This document shows, one piece after another, positions 1-12,403 of a DNA stretch of 64,000 nucleotides (the first letter of the stretch is position 1; each line of letters opens with the position of its first letter). Position numbers and translations under genes: made by a program. The notes beneath the pieces are model-generated. The model made no database searches, was not told where the DNA came from, and was given only the letters and a program-made list of their open reading frames with translations. Source of the stretch: Cotesia glomerata (Eukaryota > Arthropoda > Insecta > Hymenoptera > Braconidae); NCBI RefSeq assembly GCF_020080835.1, contig NC_058160.1, positions 17,285,152-17,349,151 of the forward strand, given 5' to 3'.

Positions 1-1215
1 GGTAGCCTCAAAGCCCGCAAGGTGTGTCTTGTCCTGACACTAGACATCAAAAACACTTTCAACAGCGCGAATTGGGGTGGCATTCTAGATACTTTAGAGC
101 ACAAATTTGACGCGAACCTAGAAAATCTGGCAATAGTTGATGACTATCTCGACGAAAGAACTCTGATAGCAGAAAGGACGGAGGGCCAACAAGAACATGA
201 CATAACGGCTGGTGTGCCGCAAGGTTCAATCATGGGGCCCGACCTATGGAACGCGGATTATGACGAACTCCTGGAAATCCCGTTACCAAAACAAGTGGAG
301 CTCACGGGCTTCGCAGACGATGTCGCGGCTACGATAATAGTAGACAGTGCCGAGGAGTCAGAACTACTTGTTAGGGAAAATATTGATGCCGTCGAAAATT
401 GGCTTGAGAAACATCACCTGAAACTCGCCAAGCAGAAAACCGAGATCTTCGTCTTGACTCGACAAAAGTGGTTCTCAAAACCTTTCGTCATGAACATGGG
501 CGGGACAACACTGACGCCAACAAGGGCCCTGCGCTATCTAGGGGAAATGATAGACGAGAATAGCGGAGATATGGGCAGACATATTAAAGCTGACCTACCG
601 GCGAAAGATGGCGGCAGTGCAGCGGCGAGGCGCTCTCAGGCTTGCCTGTGCCTACCGCACGGTTTCCGAAGCGGCTGTATTGGTCATTGCGGGAGCCGCG
701 CCCATCGACTAACTAGCGTTCGAGAGAGCAAAACTCTATGACGCTAAAACCAGTGGAGAAAACATGAAGGAGGCAAGAGCAAGAATAGAGGTGGAAACGC
801 AGCAAGAGTGGCAGGACCGATGGACATCGGGGGAGACGGGCAGATGGACAGCGCGCCTGATCCCAAACATCAACGTCTGGCTCTCACTGAAGCACGGGGA
901 CACACACTTCTTCCTTACCCAGCTATTGACAGGACACAGTTTAACGCCTATCTTTTTAAGATGGACCTGCACCCCACAACAATGTGAAAATACTGCCCAG
1001 ATCAAATAGACGACGCCGAATATAAGTTCTTCGAGTGTGTACGGTGGAAGGACTACAGAAGCAGCACCGAAGAAATTATAGGCACAACGTTCTCCCCCGA
1101 GAGCTTGATAGCCTGCATGCTCAGAAAAAAAGATAACTGGTCAGCTGTCGCAGCCTACGCGCAGCGCCTTCTAAAAAAAAAAAAAAACCGCAGAAAGGGA
1201 CCAGTTACCCTATAA
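1..1215 (+). pseudogene. R1-clade non-LTR retrotransposon, 3' part of ORF2 (decayed)
   Basis: Reverse transcriptase of a LINE that copies its own RNA at the target site. The frame is open from the window edge and shows the RT blocks TLDIKNTFNSANW, AGVPQGSIMGPDLWN and the catalytic GFADD at about residues 96-100 counted from base 22. Around base 600 the reading collapses. The C-terminal region continues in shifted frames, with an in-frame TAA near 712, a frameshift near 940 and a TGA at 985. The tail CPDQIDDAEYKFFEC near 994-1040 is the Cys-rich motif that ends R1-type ORF2 proteins, and the stop is at 1213-1215. It is 5'-cut by the window edge. R1-clade membership rests on the RT and Cys-tail style; the exact family is unknown. 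Confidence 0.85.
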
Positions 1216-1328
1216 CTTAGCTTTTGTCATTTTATAAATTTAAAATTCAACGGAAATCGTTGAGAAACGGCTTAATTTTTTCAACTTTCCGCTATGAAAA
1301 ATAATCATTTTCAAATAAATATGATAAA

Positions 1329-1406
1329 TGGACTCTGTTATGCAATAGTGTGTTAAGTACATAGAATTTCCAAAGCACTTAACACATTAATGCATAACAG
1401 TGTCCA
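1329..1406. repeat. 78 bp foldback hairpin
   Basis: Arms of about 30 nt pair across an 18-nt loop. The left arm begins TGGACTCTGTTATGCA and the right arm ends TGCATAACAGTGTCCA. It could be a tiny MITE or a hairpin RNA; nothing decides between them. Confidence 0.6.
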
Positions 1407-1424
1407 AATAATCATATAAAAATG

Positions 1425-2120
1425 AGAATTTATTGGTTTTGTCTCGGTTTTCAAAAATTAAATTCTCATCAGATCTCTACGTATTTACGAGATTCTAGAA
1501 ATTTATTTTGACAATTGTTACATTGATGTCCTAAATTAGGACTCCTGATGTATGGGCGTGCGTGTGTTTGTGTGTATGTGTGTGTACCTTTCAGAACTTT
1601 TGAACGACTTGATTAATCGAAACACCATTTAGGATATTTGAAAGAAGCCTACTTCCGTTTAATTTCATGTGAATTAAAATGTTAAAAAAATTTTTTTTTT
1701 TCATAAGTTCAAAATTTATTGTCAGATCGTTTTACAGGTAATGAGAAAACTTCTTGTGCCTGATAAGCCACGTTAAATGCTGTGAGCCGAGCCAAAATCG
1801 GTCAATTCATTCAAAAGATATTGTTGTGGAGAAAATTCTGAAAAGTTTTCTTTTCGCAGAACCTCGGAATTTCTTGCTGAATCATTCTGCAAATAAGAAA
1901 TAATCGTTTTGTGTTGTTATTTGTTCGAGAGATATCAAATTTATAAATTTTCAAAACTGGATATTTTTTATCGTTGAAGGAAAAACAGAAAAACTACTAT
2001 ATTGTTGAGCTTGAAGAGCTCAAAACATCGTGGAATATTTTCCAAGCGTTTTACGCTTGAATATAGCCCAAAGTTTTAGGGATGGATTGCAGGGTCAACC
2101 ATGTTTTGATTTTTTTTCTA
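1425..2120 (+). mobile_element. Helentron-like non-autonomous element (HINE), old copy
   Basis: It shows the same internal order as the better copies at 14909 and 61736: a CATCAGAT block, a TG-rich microsatellite near 1560-1590, a block resembling 'acttttgaacgacttga', a paired GAGCTC stretch near 2010, and a right end of the form 'gggatgg...cagggtcaacca' near 2080-2105. It has no ORF, and both termini are degraded. Confidence 0.5.
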
Positions 2121-4072
2121 CAATTATTCGAAATTAGTTAAATTTTTATATTTTTGTGACTTTTTTAATTGATACATCAATAGCAATTTCACTAGAATTT
2201 CTCCAACTAAATCTCCAACTTATACGAAAATTAAAATAAAAATGTAAAAGAAATGATCAGATAATTTACTTTCTTAATTAAAAAAAAAAAAAATTCCAAA
2301 GACCTTATTTTATCGAATTAAATTTAATATCTTAATATCACCATTTGTTTTAAAATATTTAAAAAAAATTTTTGTAATGCAAATAAAGACCAATCATCGT
2401 ACTATTTGATCGAAAAATAATGAATCCGCGTTAAATCAGTCATTTTTATGACTGATCAGTCGATTTGTTAATCAGTCAATTTTTCGAAAGCTAATCTTTA
2501 AGGACCCAGTTTCTTTTCCTTGAAAATTTTCTAATGTGATTCACGAAAATAAGCTTGATTATAGACGCTCAACTCAAATTTGAAGATACTTAACATCAAT
2601 GATATTGATTTTAATGCTCAAATAAATTAGAATCTTTAATAGTCAATAAGTAAATTTCGATCTTAAAATAATTTTTTAAAAACAAAAAATTTTATTTTAT
2701 TATTTTAAATTGTTTTTATTTCTCTTGGTTCACAGCAAGATTTTAAATCTTTTTCACTTTGGATTTTTCACTGTTTCACTTTGGATTTTTTATAAATACA
2801 TTTATTATCAGCGTTAGCTATTATCATTTTCTTTTGTTTAGAATAATTTTTGCGAAGGAATACTTATAATTTTTTTTCTAGCCAATTAGCCATTTACTTA
2901 TAATCTTTTATCTACTATATATTTTTGTTAATAAATAAACTCAGTGCAAAAAAAATTGTCAAAAATTACCAACAATTATTTTAAATAACCAATTATTTTA
3001 AATAGTTGCATTTTTCTAATTTTGTTGTTTTGTCAATGAATAAATAACTTTAATTATAATAGGTTAGAGTTATAAGGTCAACAACTAGAACATCCATACA
3101 AAATTAAACCTAGTTACCTATTAACTAACCCCTTATATTTTAAGATTAAAGTTTCCTAAAACATATATTTTTTTATTATAAAACTAAGTAGTAATTGATT
3201 TTACATTATTAAGTTTATCTATATCATTTTCATCCCATTGTAAGAGGGAATATTATGGAAAAGTTACCTATGGAGTTGTCGCATATGATTACACAAATTA
3301 CTTAAAATATCACTAATAAATGGCTTCCTTAATCATCTTAATGTTCAAATTCTTGGTTATTCAGGTGCTATTTGTATTATTGATATATTTTTAATTTCTG
3401 TTAATTGGTTCTAAGGTATGTCTAAGGTAGGTACTTCATACTACTCATTTAATGATACCTATTAAATTGTTAGAGTAAAATTTTTTTTTATTCATAATTT
3501 TTAAGTTGCGACACAAACTGGACCACGGTCAGTAATTTTATCCTTTGCCGTATCAATAATAGTAATTATTTACAAACGTAAAAATGATATAAATACATCG
3601 TTATCATCATACTTGTCACAATCAGTTTGTAAAGTTGATCAGTTTTAGTTTTTTGAATTTATGATAAGTTTGAAATATGATCATTACGACTGATTTAAAT
3701 AATTAAATTAACTTAGCTTTCGCTATCATTCAGTACAAAAAAATCCTTATAGAGTTAAACTTACAGAAATTAATTATTAATTAAACTGACGACGCCCGGT
3801 CAGTGTCACTTGTCTGCCTCACGGTCTCCTTGACTACCATACAACAAACCGCGTTATTTTTTTATCAAACTGATACACTTTTTATTTATACTTAATATAA
3901 GGAACTTATATTTTAAAGGGAACACGAATTTTTATAGTGACGTAATAGATTCCATTATCAGATTAAAGAACAATTAGAAACAAAACATTGAAAGTATTTA
4001 TATCAAATGGAAAAATAACTTAGGAACTACTTTATTCTTCTTGACATATAGGGGTTATTACGCTCAACTAAG
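2121..4072. other. AT-rich sequence, nothing recognised
   Basis: No ORF, RNA gene or terminal repeat was recognised. The sequence is dominated by A/T runs. A short TCAGTCAT/ATGACTGA palindromic patch lies near 2435-2480. Confidence 0.4.
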
Positions 4073-4145
4073 TATGGAGGGTAGAAGTACTTGTACCCTC
4101 CATACAACTAACTTATGGAGGGTAGAGGTATCTCTACCCTCCATA
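4073..4145. repeat. Two adjacent related hairpins
   Basis: TATGGAGGGTA...TACCCTCCATA (4073-4104) is followed by TATGGAGGGTAGA...TCTACCCTCCATA (4114-4145). Both hairpins share the stem sequence and sit just outside the long-arm element that starts at 4167. Confidence 0.7.
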
Positions 4146-4166
4146 AACTAACTAAGTAAATGATAC

Positions 4167-7100
4167 TGTAATGCCTCTAGATGCATCCAGAAGGTGACGC
4201 TACCAGCCAGTGCAAATTTAAATGTAATATAGATTATATTAATTGATAATTTAAATAGTGAACACTATCCAAATTATAAAGTTTAGGTTCTGTATCGTAG
4301 AGTATTTATTATATAGAGTATATTTTGTTTCAAATAAATATATGCTATTATCGAGTACAAAGGGACATTGTATTTGAGTTCTGAGAAACCTTAGGTACTT
4401 AAGATTCTGAGGAAAAGCCATAAAAGACACGTGTGAGAAAAATTCTATGATCCCTTGTTTCAACGGCTAAATAATAATGTAACAAATATGTAACAAAAAA
4501 ATAAGATCGTTAAACAACATATTTTTGTTAAACTTGCTTTAATATAATATTGCAACGAAATATATAAAAATTAAATTAAAAATTTATATCCTGTGTCGAA
4601 CTTATAAATAATTATTAATTAATGTTAAAAGAATAAGATTGTATAAAATAATATTATTAAATGATATTTATCTCTTACATTAACAATTAAACTATTTCAT
4701 AGTTTTAATAGACTATAGATTGATAGAAATAGTAATAAGCTTAATCTAATTTGCAAAATACGAATATTAATGCACTGCAATATAAATAATTTATAAATAA
4801 ATATATGTGAATATAATAGAAAATATTATATATTAGTGTGTGAAAATCATTTATATGTAGTAGAAATATGTGTACTTATATATGTACAAGAGCGGATATA
4901 TGTATGGGAGTTATGGTGGGAGAAGAACGGAGTTTGAAGCTCTTCGGAAAAACTATGTAACGACACTTCTCACCGAGAGCTTAGATTGCTAAGATCACTT
5001 CATTGTAAACCTCAATTTTATATTTTGAAGCTTTTTAATATTTTGTCAACTTGAATAATAAATTGAAACCAACTAAATAATTTTGATCGAAATTAAATAA
5101 CGTCTAAATAGAATTCTTTTATTTAAAATGATTCCTTTCCCGCGCTGAAACCGAGTATTTTAATACTCCCGGGCGAAAGAACTACAGTAAGTAAAGTTTG
5201 GGTTGCAGTTAGGGATGGGCGATGTTAGCAAAAAAAATCGACATCGGACTATCGATTTTCGAAATTTTTCACCATCGAACCATCGATGTTTTGAGAAAAA
5301 CATCGAAACATCGATTGTAGACATCGATGTTGAAAATGCGCGCGAAAATTCGAAAAAATTATACTTATTACCAAATTTGGCGTAAAAAGAAATAATTTTT
5401 AATTATTTTAATTATTATTGCCCTTACACCCTCAAAATTTTGACTAAAATCCAAAAAACCCTAAATAAGGCAAAAAATTGCGAAAAACTGCAGCCACAGC
5501 GATGAATAAAATTTTTTGGACCTATATCAAGCATGATTTTTATATATTTCAATTCACTGAATCTGAATTTGAACGTTAATTAGTCCGTTGAGCCGTCAAA
5601 ATTTGAAAAAATAGCAAAAAACTAAAAAAAATGACAATAAATCATGAAAAATCGAAATTATCAACATAAAAAAATTTTTTGGATTCAGATTGAGTATGAT
5701 TAAAATTCAAAAAAATCTCAAAAACCAAAAAAATCGGGAAAATTAAAGTTATAAATAAGAGAAAAAAATCTATCAAACACTGTGTAGGTCATTTAAAGAT
5801 TAAAAAAATTCGATACAATCAAACGACAGACTGAAATTCGAAAATATGGTTATTTCGTTATTTTTGAATTCTAAGATCATATTCCAGCTATGAAAATGCA
5901 CTTGCAAGTCATTAACAATTGTGTTTAATAGATTTTTTTTCCCATATTTATAACTGTAATTTTTACGATTTTTTTTTGGGTATTTTCAGATTTTTAATTT
6001 TATAATTTCGAATGGTGCATATGACAAAAAAGGGCGCTGATATTTAAAAAAAAAAAAAATACTATGTAAGAAATTACTTAATTATAATTTTTTTTTTTTT
6101 TTTCAATCAATTCATCAATTTTTTTTTTTCTTAAAAAGGATGAGCGTTATGAGGCGTGCACTTTTAGAAAAAATTTTCCAAACTTTTTGTTATTTCACAA
6201 GGTTTAATTGTCGAGTAAAACCTAGTCAGACTGACAACATGTCCGAATTAATAAATTACTAGTTCTGAGAAATTTTGCTACAACAATTTTGTTTATAAAC
6301 AAAATGCATTATTTATAATTTATAATTTATCATAAATTAAATTAAATAATTCAAATTATAGCGAATTTGCCGCGTAATGCATCAAAACGACATCTATTAT
6401 ATCATCGGATATAACATTTTTCAAAAATAGATTTCATTTTTTAAATTGGCCATAAGTGCAGTTGTACATTTATAATTATTTCCCTTTTATTAGTGTCCAT
6501 TTATATCAATGTCTAATTTTACTTAGTACTTTTATTATTATTTCCAAAAATCAAATGTCCATTTTAGAAATTTCCATATCCATTTATTCAAATATCCAAA
6601 AATACACATTTCCAATAATACAAAAGCAACACGAACAGGGATAAATTAATGTCACGCATAGTAAATGATTTTAACACACTAATATATAATATTTTCTATT
6701 ATATTCACATATATTTATTTATAAATTATATATATTGCAGTGCATTAATATTCGTATTTTGCAAATTAGATTAAGCTTATTACTATTTCTATCAATCTAT
6801 AATCTACTAATTATTAATGTAAGAGATAAATATCATTTAATAATATTATTTTATAAAATCTTATTCTCTTTTAACATTAGTTAATAATTATTTATGAGTT
6901 GGATACATGATATGAATTGTTAATTTAATTTTTATATACTTCGTTGCAATATTACATAAAAGCAAGTTTAACAAAAATATGTTATTTAACGATCTTATTT
7001 TTTTGTTACATATTTGTTACGTTATTATTTAGCCGTTGAAACAAGGGATCATAGAATTTTTCTCACACGTGTCTTTTATGGCTTTTCCTCAGAATCTCAA

Positions 7101-7352
7101 GTACCTAAGGTTTCTCAGAACTCAACTACAATGTCACTTTGTACTCGATAATAGCTTATATTTATTTGAAACAAAAATATACTCTATATAATAAATATTC
7201 TACGATACAGAACCTAAACTTTTCTAATTTCGACAGTATTCACTATTTAAATTATGAATTAATAAAATATTTTAATATAATCTAAATTACATTTAAATTT
7301 GCACTTCACTGGCTGGTAGCGTCACCTACTGGATGCATCTAGAGACATTACA
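4167..7352. mobile_element. 3.2 kb foldback-type DNA element with ~690 bp inverted arms
   Basis: The left arm (4167-4855) and right arm (about 6667-7352) are reverse complements over almost their full length. The termini are TGTAATG...CATTACA, followed inward by CTAGATGCAT and GGTGACGCTACCAGCCAGTG. The 1.8 kb interior has no credible ORF and contains other repeats, so the element is non-autonomous. A third, single arm lies at 19978-20442. No clear target-site duplication was seen. The superfamily is unknown; such long TIRs suggest a foldback or MULE-like element. Confidence 0.8.
5209..5335. repeat. CATCGAT-rich palindromic repeat inside the long-arm element
   Basis: Starting at TTAGGGATGGGCGATGT, the stretch carries repeated and inverted CATCGAT/ATCGATG words. 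The TAGGGATGGGC start resembles termini of hAT-type MITEs, but no matching right terminus was found. Confidence 0.45.
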
Positions 7353-7413
7353 CCTCAAATAAGGGTGAATAATCCCAATAATCCGCCCAGACTGTCTTTT
7401 TGTAATAGAATAT

Positions 7414-7908
7414 CCGAACAAAAACAGTTTCACTGTAAAAAATCGCGCCAAGTCCACGTTCATAAGACTATTAAGAAAAAAAAATTTTTTTTTTTCTTTA
7501 CAAAAAGATATAAAATAGAAAAATTAAAAAATCCAAGTAACCGATATGATTGTATATGATTTTCGGAAATTAAAAAAAAATTTTTGGAACGTATTTAGTG
7601 TGCGTGGTTGCAAAATATTTTACTTTTAATGAAATTCGTAAAATCTATTTACTAGGACTTTAAAAAAATTGAAATACAAAATGACGCACACCAAGTACGT
7701 TCCAAAATTTTTTTCTTAATTTTTAAATTTACAACAAAATTTTTTTTAATTTCCGAAAATCAAATACAATCATATCGGTTACTTGGATTTTTAAATTTTT
7801 CTATTTTATATCTTTTTGTAAAGAAAAAAGAAATTTTTTTTTTTTTTCTTAATAGTCTTATGAACGTGGACTTGGCGCGATTTTTTACAGTGAAACTGTT
7901 TTGTTCGA
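7414..7908. mobile_element. Palindromic MITE, full copy 1
   Basis: A near-perfect inverted repeat starting CCGAACAAAAACAGTTTCAC and ending with its reverse complement. Inner blocks GGCGCGATT, TATGAACGTGGACTT and ACGTACTTGGTGTGCG also occur in inverted form. It is non-coding, and the 64-residue open frame on its left arm is spurious. Other copies lie at 32795-33308 (full), 30470-31180 (two half copies) and 61452-62577 (split). Confidence 0.8.
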
Positions 7909-8440
7909 TTTTAGTATTTTGTAATTATAATGAAAATTTACAATTAATACCAACTTAAATCTCGCGTTGGCAGCATTTTTTACTGCAAATTATCCCCTTG
8001 AAGCTACAGTTTATGTAGATATAATTCCAGTGCACCCTGGCGGCCGTAAATGTAAGCTGTGAATTACTTTTTAACTGTAGTTGCGTATCTATAGGAGGAT
8101 TACTACACATTTTATTTTATCTAGTCTGTGGCGCTGACCTTTCTCCATCAAAAAAGTTGGGATCGAAATTTGTGAGCGAGCTATAGTATGTGCTGATAAA
8201 ATTTAATAATTTCAAGTAAATAAATTGTTATAAGTGAATATAATTAATTAATACGGTGAAATAAATTATGAATTACTGTTATAATAAACAAATTGGGTAA
8301 AACAAGTATTTTAGAATTAAATAAAATTTCGCAGCCTCAAAAAACCGTTCTGCTTACAGTAAACACAGTCGGTAGTCTGGCGCTCCGTTTACAACGGATT
8401 TGAACGGAACTTGGCGCCAAATTCTACCGAATCTGTGGAT
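7909..8440. repeat. ~530 bp dispersed repeat fused to the palindromic MITE, copy 1
   Basis: It matches 33309-33850 almost throughout, in the same position immediately right of the same MITE. It ends with ACGGAACTTGGCGCCA...CCGAATCTGTGGAT. A short inverted copy of this end lies at 53465-53680. No ORF longer than noise. The shared junction suggests that MITE and repeat move as one unit. Confidence 0.65.
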
Positions 8441-9178
8441 TTGATGGCATATAGATTATTCGTAAATACTTCAAATATAAAGTATGGTAGTTTTTCAATT
8501 ACAGCACTAGAGCGCATAATGCGGCATTGTGCGCAGTTTCGAGTGTTCCAATAACAGCAACGCTTCACACAGTTGGACACTCAAAAAACCTTTGCTCGCG
8601 GCTGTGATGCGTAAGAGTTACCAACGAGTCTACATCAAATTAAAAGTATTTTTTTGTATTGAGTTGGTATAATTAACGTTTATCTTATTATCTATCAAAT
8701 TTTATTATTTTTGACAGTTGTAAGTGTATTTTATTATTATTGATAAATAATTATTATTGCAATAAAATTAAATATATACAATAAAACAAATTATATTTAA
8801 CTATTATATTTTTATTTCTAATATTTAATTATGGATGACTAACTTAAACGAATTTATATTCTTTTTATTATTTTATCTTTATAAAATGAAATCGTTTTTT
8901 AGATTTTTATATTTGTAAGCATTGTCATGATGTGATTGAGGGTTTTGAATTAGCCGCTTAACATGAATGTTTCCAAAGATTTTAAAGATTTAAATATACA
9001 GGTAAACAAATATTTAGATTTTTAGATTGCCAAACTTTCGAATTTTTGTCCAAAACTTGAAGCAATACCAACGCAATCTACTGCTGTATTTCTTAACTAA
9101 TCTGTTTCAATCAAACATGTGCTAATGCGGCACCGTGCGGCAATGAGTCGCACTGTGCTCGTAATTGGAAAACTACCT
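8441..9178. other. AT-rich spacer, nothing recognised
   Basis: No ORF, RNA gene or terminal repeat was identified between the MITE-linked repeat and the Harbinger element. Confidence 0.4.
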
Positions 9179-9500
9179 AGAGCTGTATTCATAGTTCCGG
9201 CTTATGTAAGTGCACCTTAAGCACAAGCTTAAGGCAGCGTTTAGATTCATATACGGCTTTCTTAAGATATACTTCAAAATTTGATCTTATCTAAGACATG
9301 TGGCTGGGATAAATATTCATAATTTTAACTTAAGACAAGCTTGAGCATTAGATATTTCTGATGTATTCATATTCAAATAAGACGGTCTTATAAAATACCT
9401 TAACCTTACTTTTCATCCAAATAAGAGAGTTTTTTCTAAGTCATCATTTCAGTTGACTTGAGATAATCTTAAATGTATTTACAGTGAAAAAGTGGTTCAA

Positions 9501-10462
9501 ATAATGAATTTTTGGGGTTATATAATATTGACATCGACGATAATAATGATATCAATTTTGATTTGGACGACGATGATTTAATCATACGTATTCCAAAAAC
9601 GTTATATTCGAGATGTGCAAGATCCTTTTGATTTTTGTTCAGACATCGAATTCAAGTAAAGATATAGATTTGACAAGGATAATGTTAAATTCGGAATATT
9701 ACCTCTTATAGAACAAAAATTTAACTAAAGTCAATAAACGAGGATTACCAATCCCACCAATTTTTCAATTATTATGATTGCGATTTTATGCAACTGCAAG
9801 TTTTCAGGTAATTATAAATCAAGTTGAGAATATTTATTTCTTATTTACAGTTATTTGCTAACTTAGAGAACACTGAAAAGAGCTGTTTTATTTTTCAAAC
9901 AAATATATATTTTGATAAAAGTATTCTTACAGCTCGTTTTAGGTGATACCATGACAGTATCACAACCAACAGTTTCCAGAATAGTTTTTTGGTGAGCGTT
10001 TTACTTGCAAGCGAAATTCATGATTACATTAAAATGCCTCGAACTCAAGCAGCAAAATTAGAAAACCAGAGACTTTTTGAACGTTTGGGATTTGGTGATG
10101 GAGCAATTGGAATACCCGGGTTGATGGAGCAATTGATTGCACTTATATCCGATGAGTTCATACAATGTTTCAAAATATTAATGAAATCAACAGAAATCGA
10201 AAGGGCTATTTTTCTCTGAATGTACAAGTAAGTATTTCTTTTATTTTCACTAGTCATTACAGACTGAACAACTTATAATATGATAATTTTTATTATTTCG
10301 TAGGCGATTGTTGGCTCATGGATGGAATTTTTAGATATTGTTCCAGAATGGCCTGGTAGCGCTCATGATAGTCGAATTTTTCAAAATTCTCGAATTTACA
10401 TGAGATATTCTGAACGTGAACTAACTGGGATACTTGTCTACGTATTCTTTGATAATTTGTAA
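9501..10462 (+). pseudogene. Harbinger (HARBI1-like) DDE transposase, broken
   Basis: Recognisable pieces run in order. First is an N-terminal acidic stretch, then YIRDVQDPFDF. The block KRGLPIPPIFQLL...LRFYATASFQ follows at about 9728-9808. Then come GDTMTVSQPTVSRIV at about 9942-9990 and a block with IHDYIKMPRTQAAKLENQ. The piece WMEFLDIVPEWPGSAHDSRI at about 10319-10380 contains the DSR stretch of the catalytic core. Introns are suggested by gt/ag signals near 9808-9931 and 10228-10303. Frameshifts and stops separate the pieces, so no full transposase can be made. The family normally cuts and pastes at TWA sites together with a Myb-like partner. Confidence 0.85.
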
Positions 10463-11662
10463 TCATAAATTAAAGTCACAATTTTATCTCAGTTGAATTC
10501 CGAACTGTAAATGTAATAAATTCAGAATTGTAAATATAATGGATTCTATAAAAATTTAAACTTTCGTTAAATAGATATCATTTGTAATTACTTTTTCAAA
10601 AATATATCTATAAGAAAAGTTTTTGAACGTGTTTTAATAAAAACAAAATTTTTATAAAAACTATTTTATTTTCAACCTTGACATTTTGGTTTGATTACAT
10701 TAAAAAGTAATTTATTTAATATAAAAATTTAATACATGCTTTAATAAAAGTTACGAGCTTAACACTCTAATATAGAACAAAATTGCATTCAAATGAACTT
10801 TAAAAATTAAAATACTGTTAGCCCTTGGTACTTGAAAAGTTTTTAACGTACAGTATAAAATTATTTGTATTTTAAAAATTGCTATCACCTTATAAAATCT
10901 TTCAAACTAACGATAAATTTTTATCTTTACATTTCTATGCTATTTATTATAAAAATTAATAATAAACTAGAAATATCCAGAAAAATCATGTCAATCATGC
11001 CCGTAATTCTTATTTTGTTGTCTTAATAAATTTAACTCACTTAGTTCAGCTGCAGCGGTTGCTGCACGAATCTCTAATTTATATTTTTGTTTCAGGTGTT
11101 CTATTGTTAGATTATGTATCTCTTTCTTTATGTTGCCATTTCAGTTGAAATAATTTCTCTTCTTGCTTTATTATTTTCTTAACCTTTCGCTTCTATAGAA
11201 TTTCTCGTCTTCATTGGGTGGATTTTTTTCTTCCTTTAGTTGTTTTCCCTATATTGTTGAGCTAAGATGATTTTAAAAATATTAATTAAAATATATATTT
11301 TAAGTATTATGGCTAATAAAACTATTTCTACCAACGATTTTTTAGTAACAATAGACGATGAGGGTTCACGTGGTAATTCTTCATCATCATTGCCATCATT
11401 CTCATCATCTGGGAATAGTTGTTCAAGGCTTATGTATTCTTCACATTCCATTGAGTCAACAGCATTACACTTAGCTAGATAAAAAATATTTCTTATAATT
11501 TCATTAATAGTGAACGATTAACCAATATATAAGAAAGTCAGAACTGCAAATATCTTGGTAGTTTTAAAAATAAAATAATTACAGAAGGAAAAAAAGATGA
11601 AAACGTCCTAGTAACTTCTTCTTCAGACTTATTTGAAGAAAATAAAATCGGTGCAGTTTTAA

Positions 11663-12403
11663 TTAAGTTTGGGGCAATAAGGAAATATCAGGATCAACTT
11701 CAGAATCTGGAATTGATGGACCGACCCCAGTTGCAAGGCGATGTTGCTTTTTGGTTGTCAGCGCATTCCGTTGTTTTGTTTTTAGATTTGACCAAAGTTT
11801 TTTGAGTTGATCTGCATTTCGCTGCAATATTTTTAAAAATTATTATAAATTCGGCATACTATGTATTAAAAAAATAAAGATGAAATTAACAGATAACTAA
11901 CAATTTTTAATTGTTTCTCTTTGAAAAAATCAAAATAAAACGCAATTAACGAAAAAATTTCACATCCCAAGCGGCACAAATTTTTTTTTGTTAATGTTTT
12001 GTTAAATTTAAGTTGACAATTATTAATTTTTAACTTCTTGTTGAGTGAAATCTACCAAAAGTTAACATTTTTTGTGACGCTTGGGATGTAGAAAATTTGA
12101 AAACTACAAGTCCAATTTTCAAGAAAAACTTTCTAAAACTAATTTATTTGTAAAATTTAATTAAAAACTGATCAAGTGGCTGTTAATTTTAGAGTCATAT
12201 TAAAAATTTAATTTTACCCTTTCAGTAATTATACTAGATGAATTAAAGTCGGTTGCGATGAAATCCCATGCTTCTTTTTTTTCACTTAATGTAGCAGCAT
12301 AACTCTTTTTATTTTCAATTACTTGGGCATAATTTTTTAAAATTTGTAGAAAATATTTTTTTTCTACAGCGGTAAAATTAGTACTTTTTCCTTTTTTTGA
12401 CAT
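11663..12403 (-). pseudogene. Harbinger Myb/SANT-like DNA-binding protein
   Basis: Exon 1 (12403-12218, 62 codons) starts MSKKGKSTNFTAVEKKYFLQ and shows the W-bearing helix pattern KKEAWDFIATDFNS of Myb/SANT-like proteins. A gtaaaa donor and an atattgcag acceptor join it in frame to exon 2 (11821-11663), which reads RNADQLKKLWSNLKTKQRN... and LATGVGP and stops at TAA. The combination 'QLKK.W.NLK...TG.GP' is characteristic of the second Harbinger gene, which brings the transposase to the nucleus and the ends. A possible acidic downstream exon (FPDDENDGNDDEELPREP, about 11475-11320) suggests that the present stop is a truncation. Its activity is doubtful because the transposase is dead. Confidence 0.75.
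11962..12089. mobile_element. 128 bp MITE, ACATCCCAAGC family, copy 1
   Basis: The inverted ends are ACATCCCAAGCGGCAC and GTGACGCTTGGGATGT. The internal block GTTGACAATTATTAATTTTT is shared with the copy at 21148-21279. It lies inside the intron of the Harbinger Myb gene, so it inserted after the Harbinger element. Confidence 0.8.

Noticed and set aside
5203..5385. 60-residue open frame
   Set aside because: It is a translation of the CATCGAT palindromic repeat.
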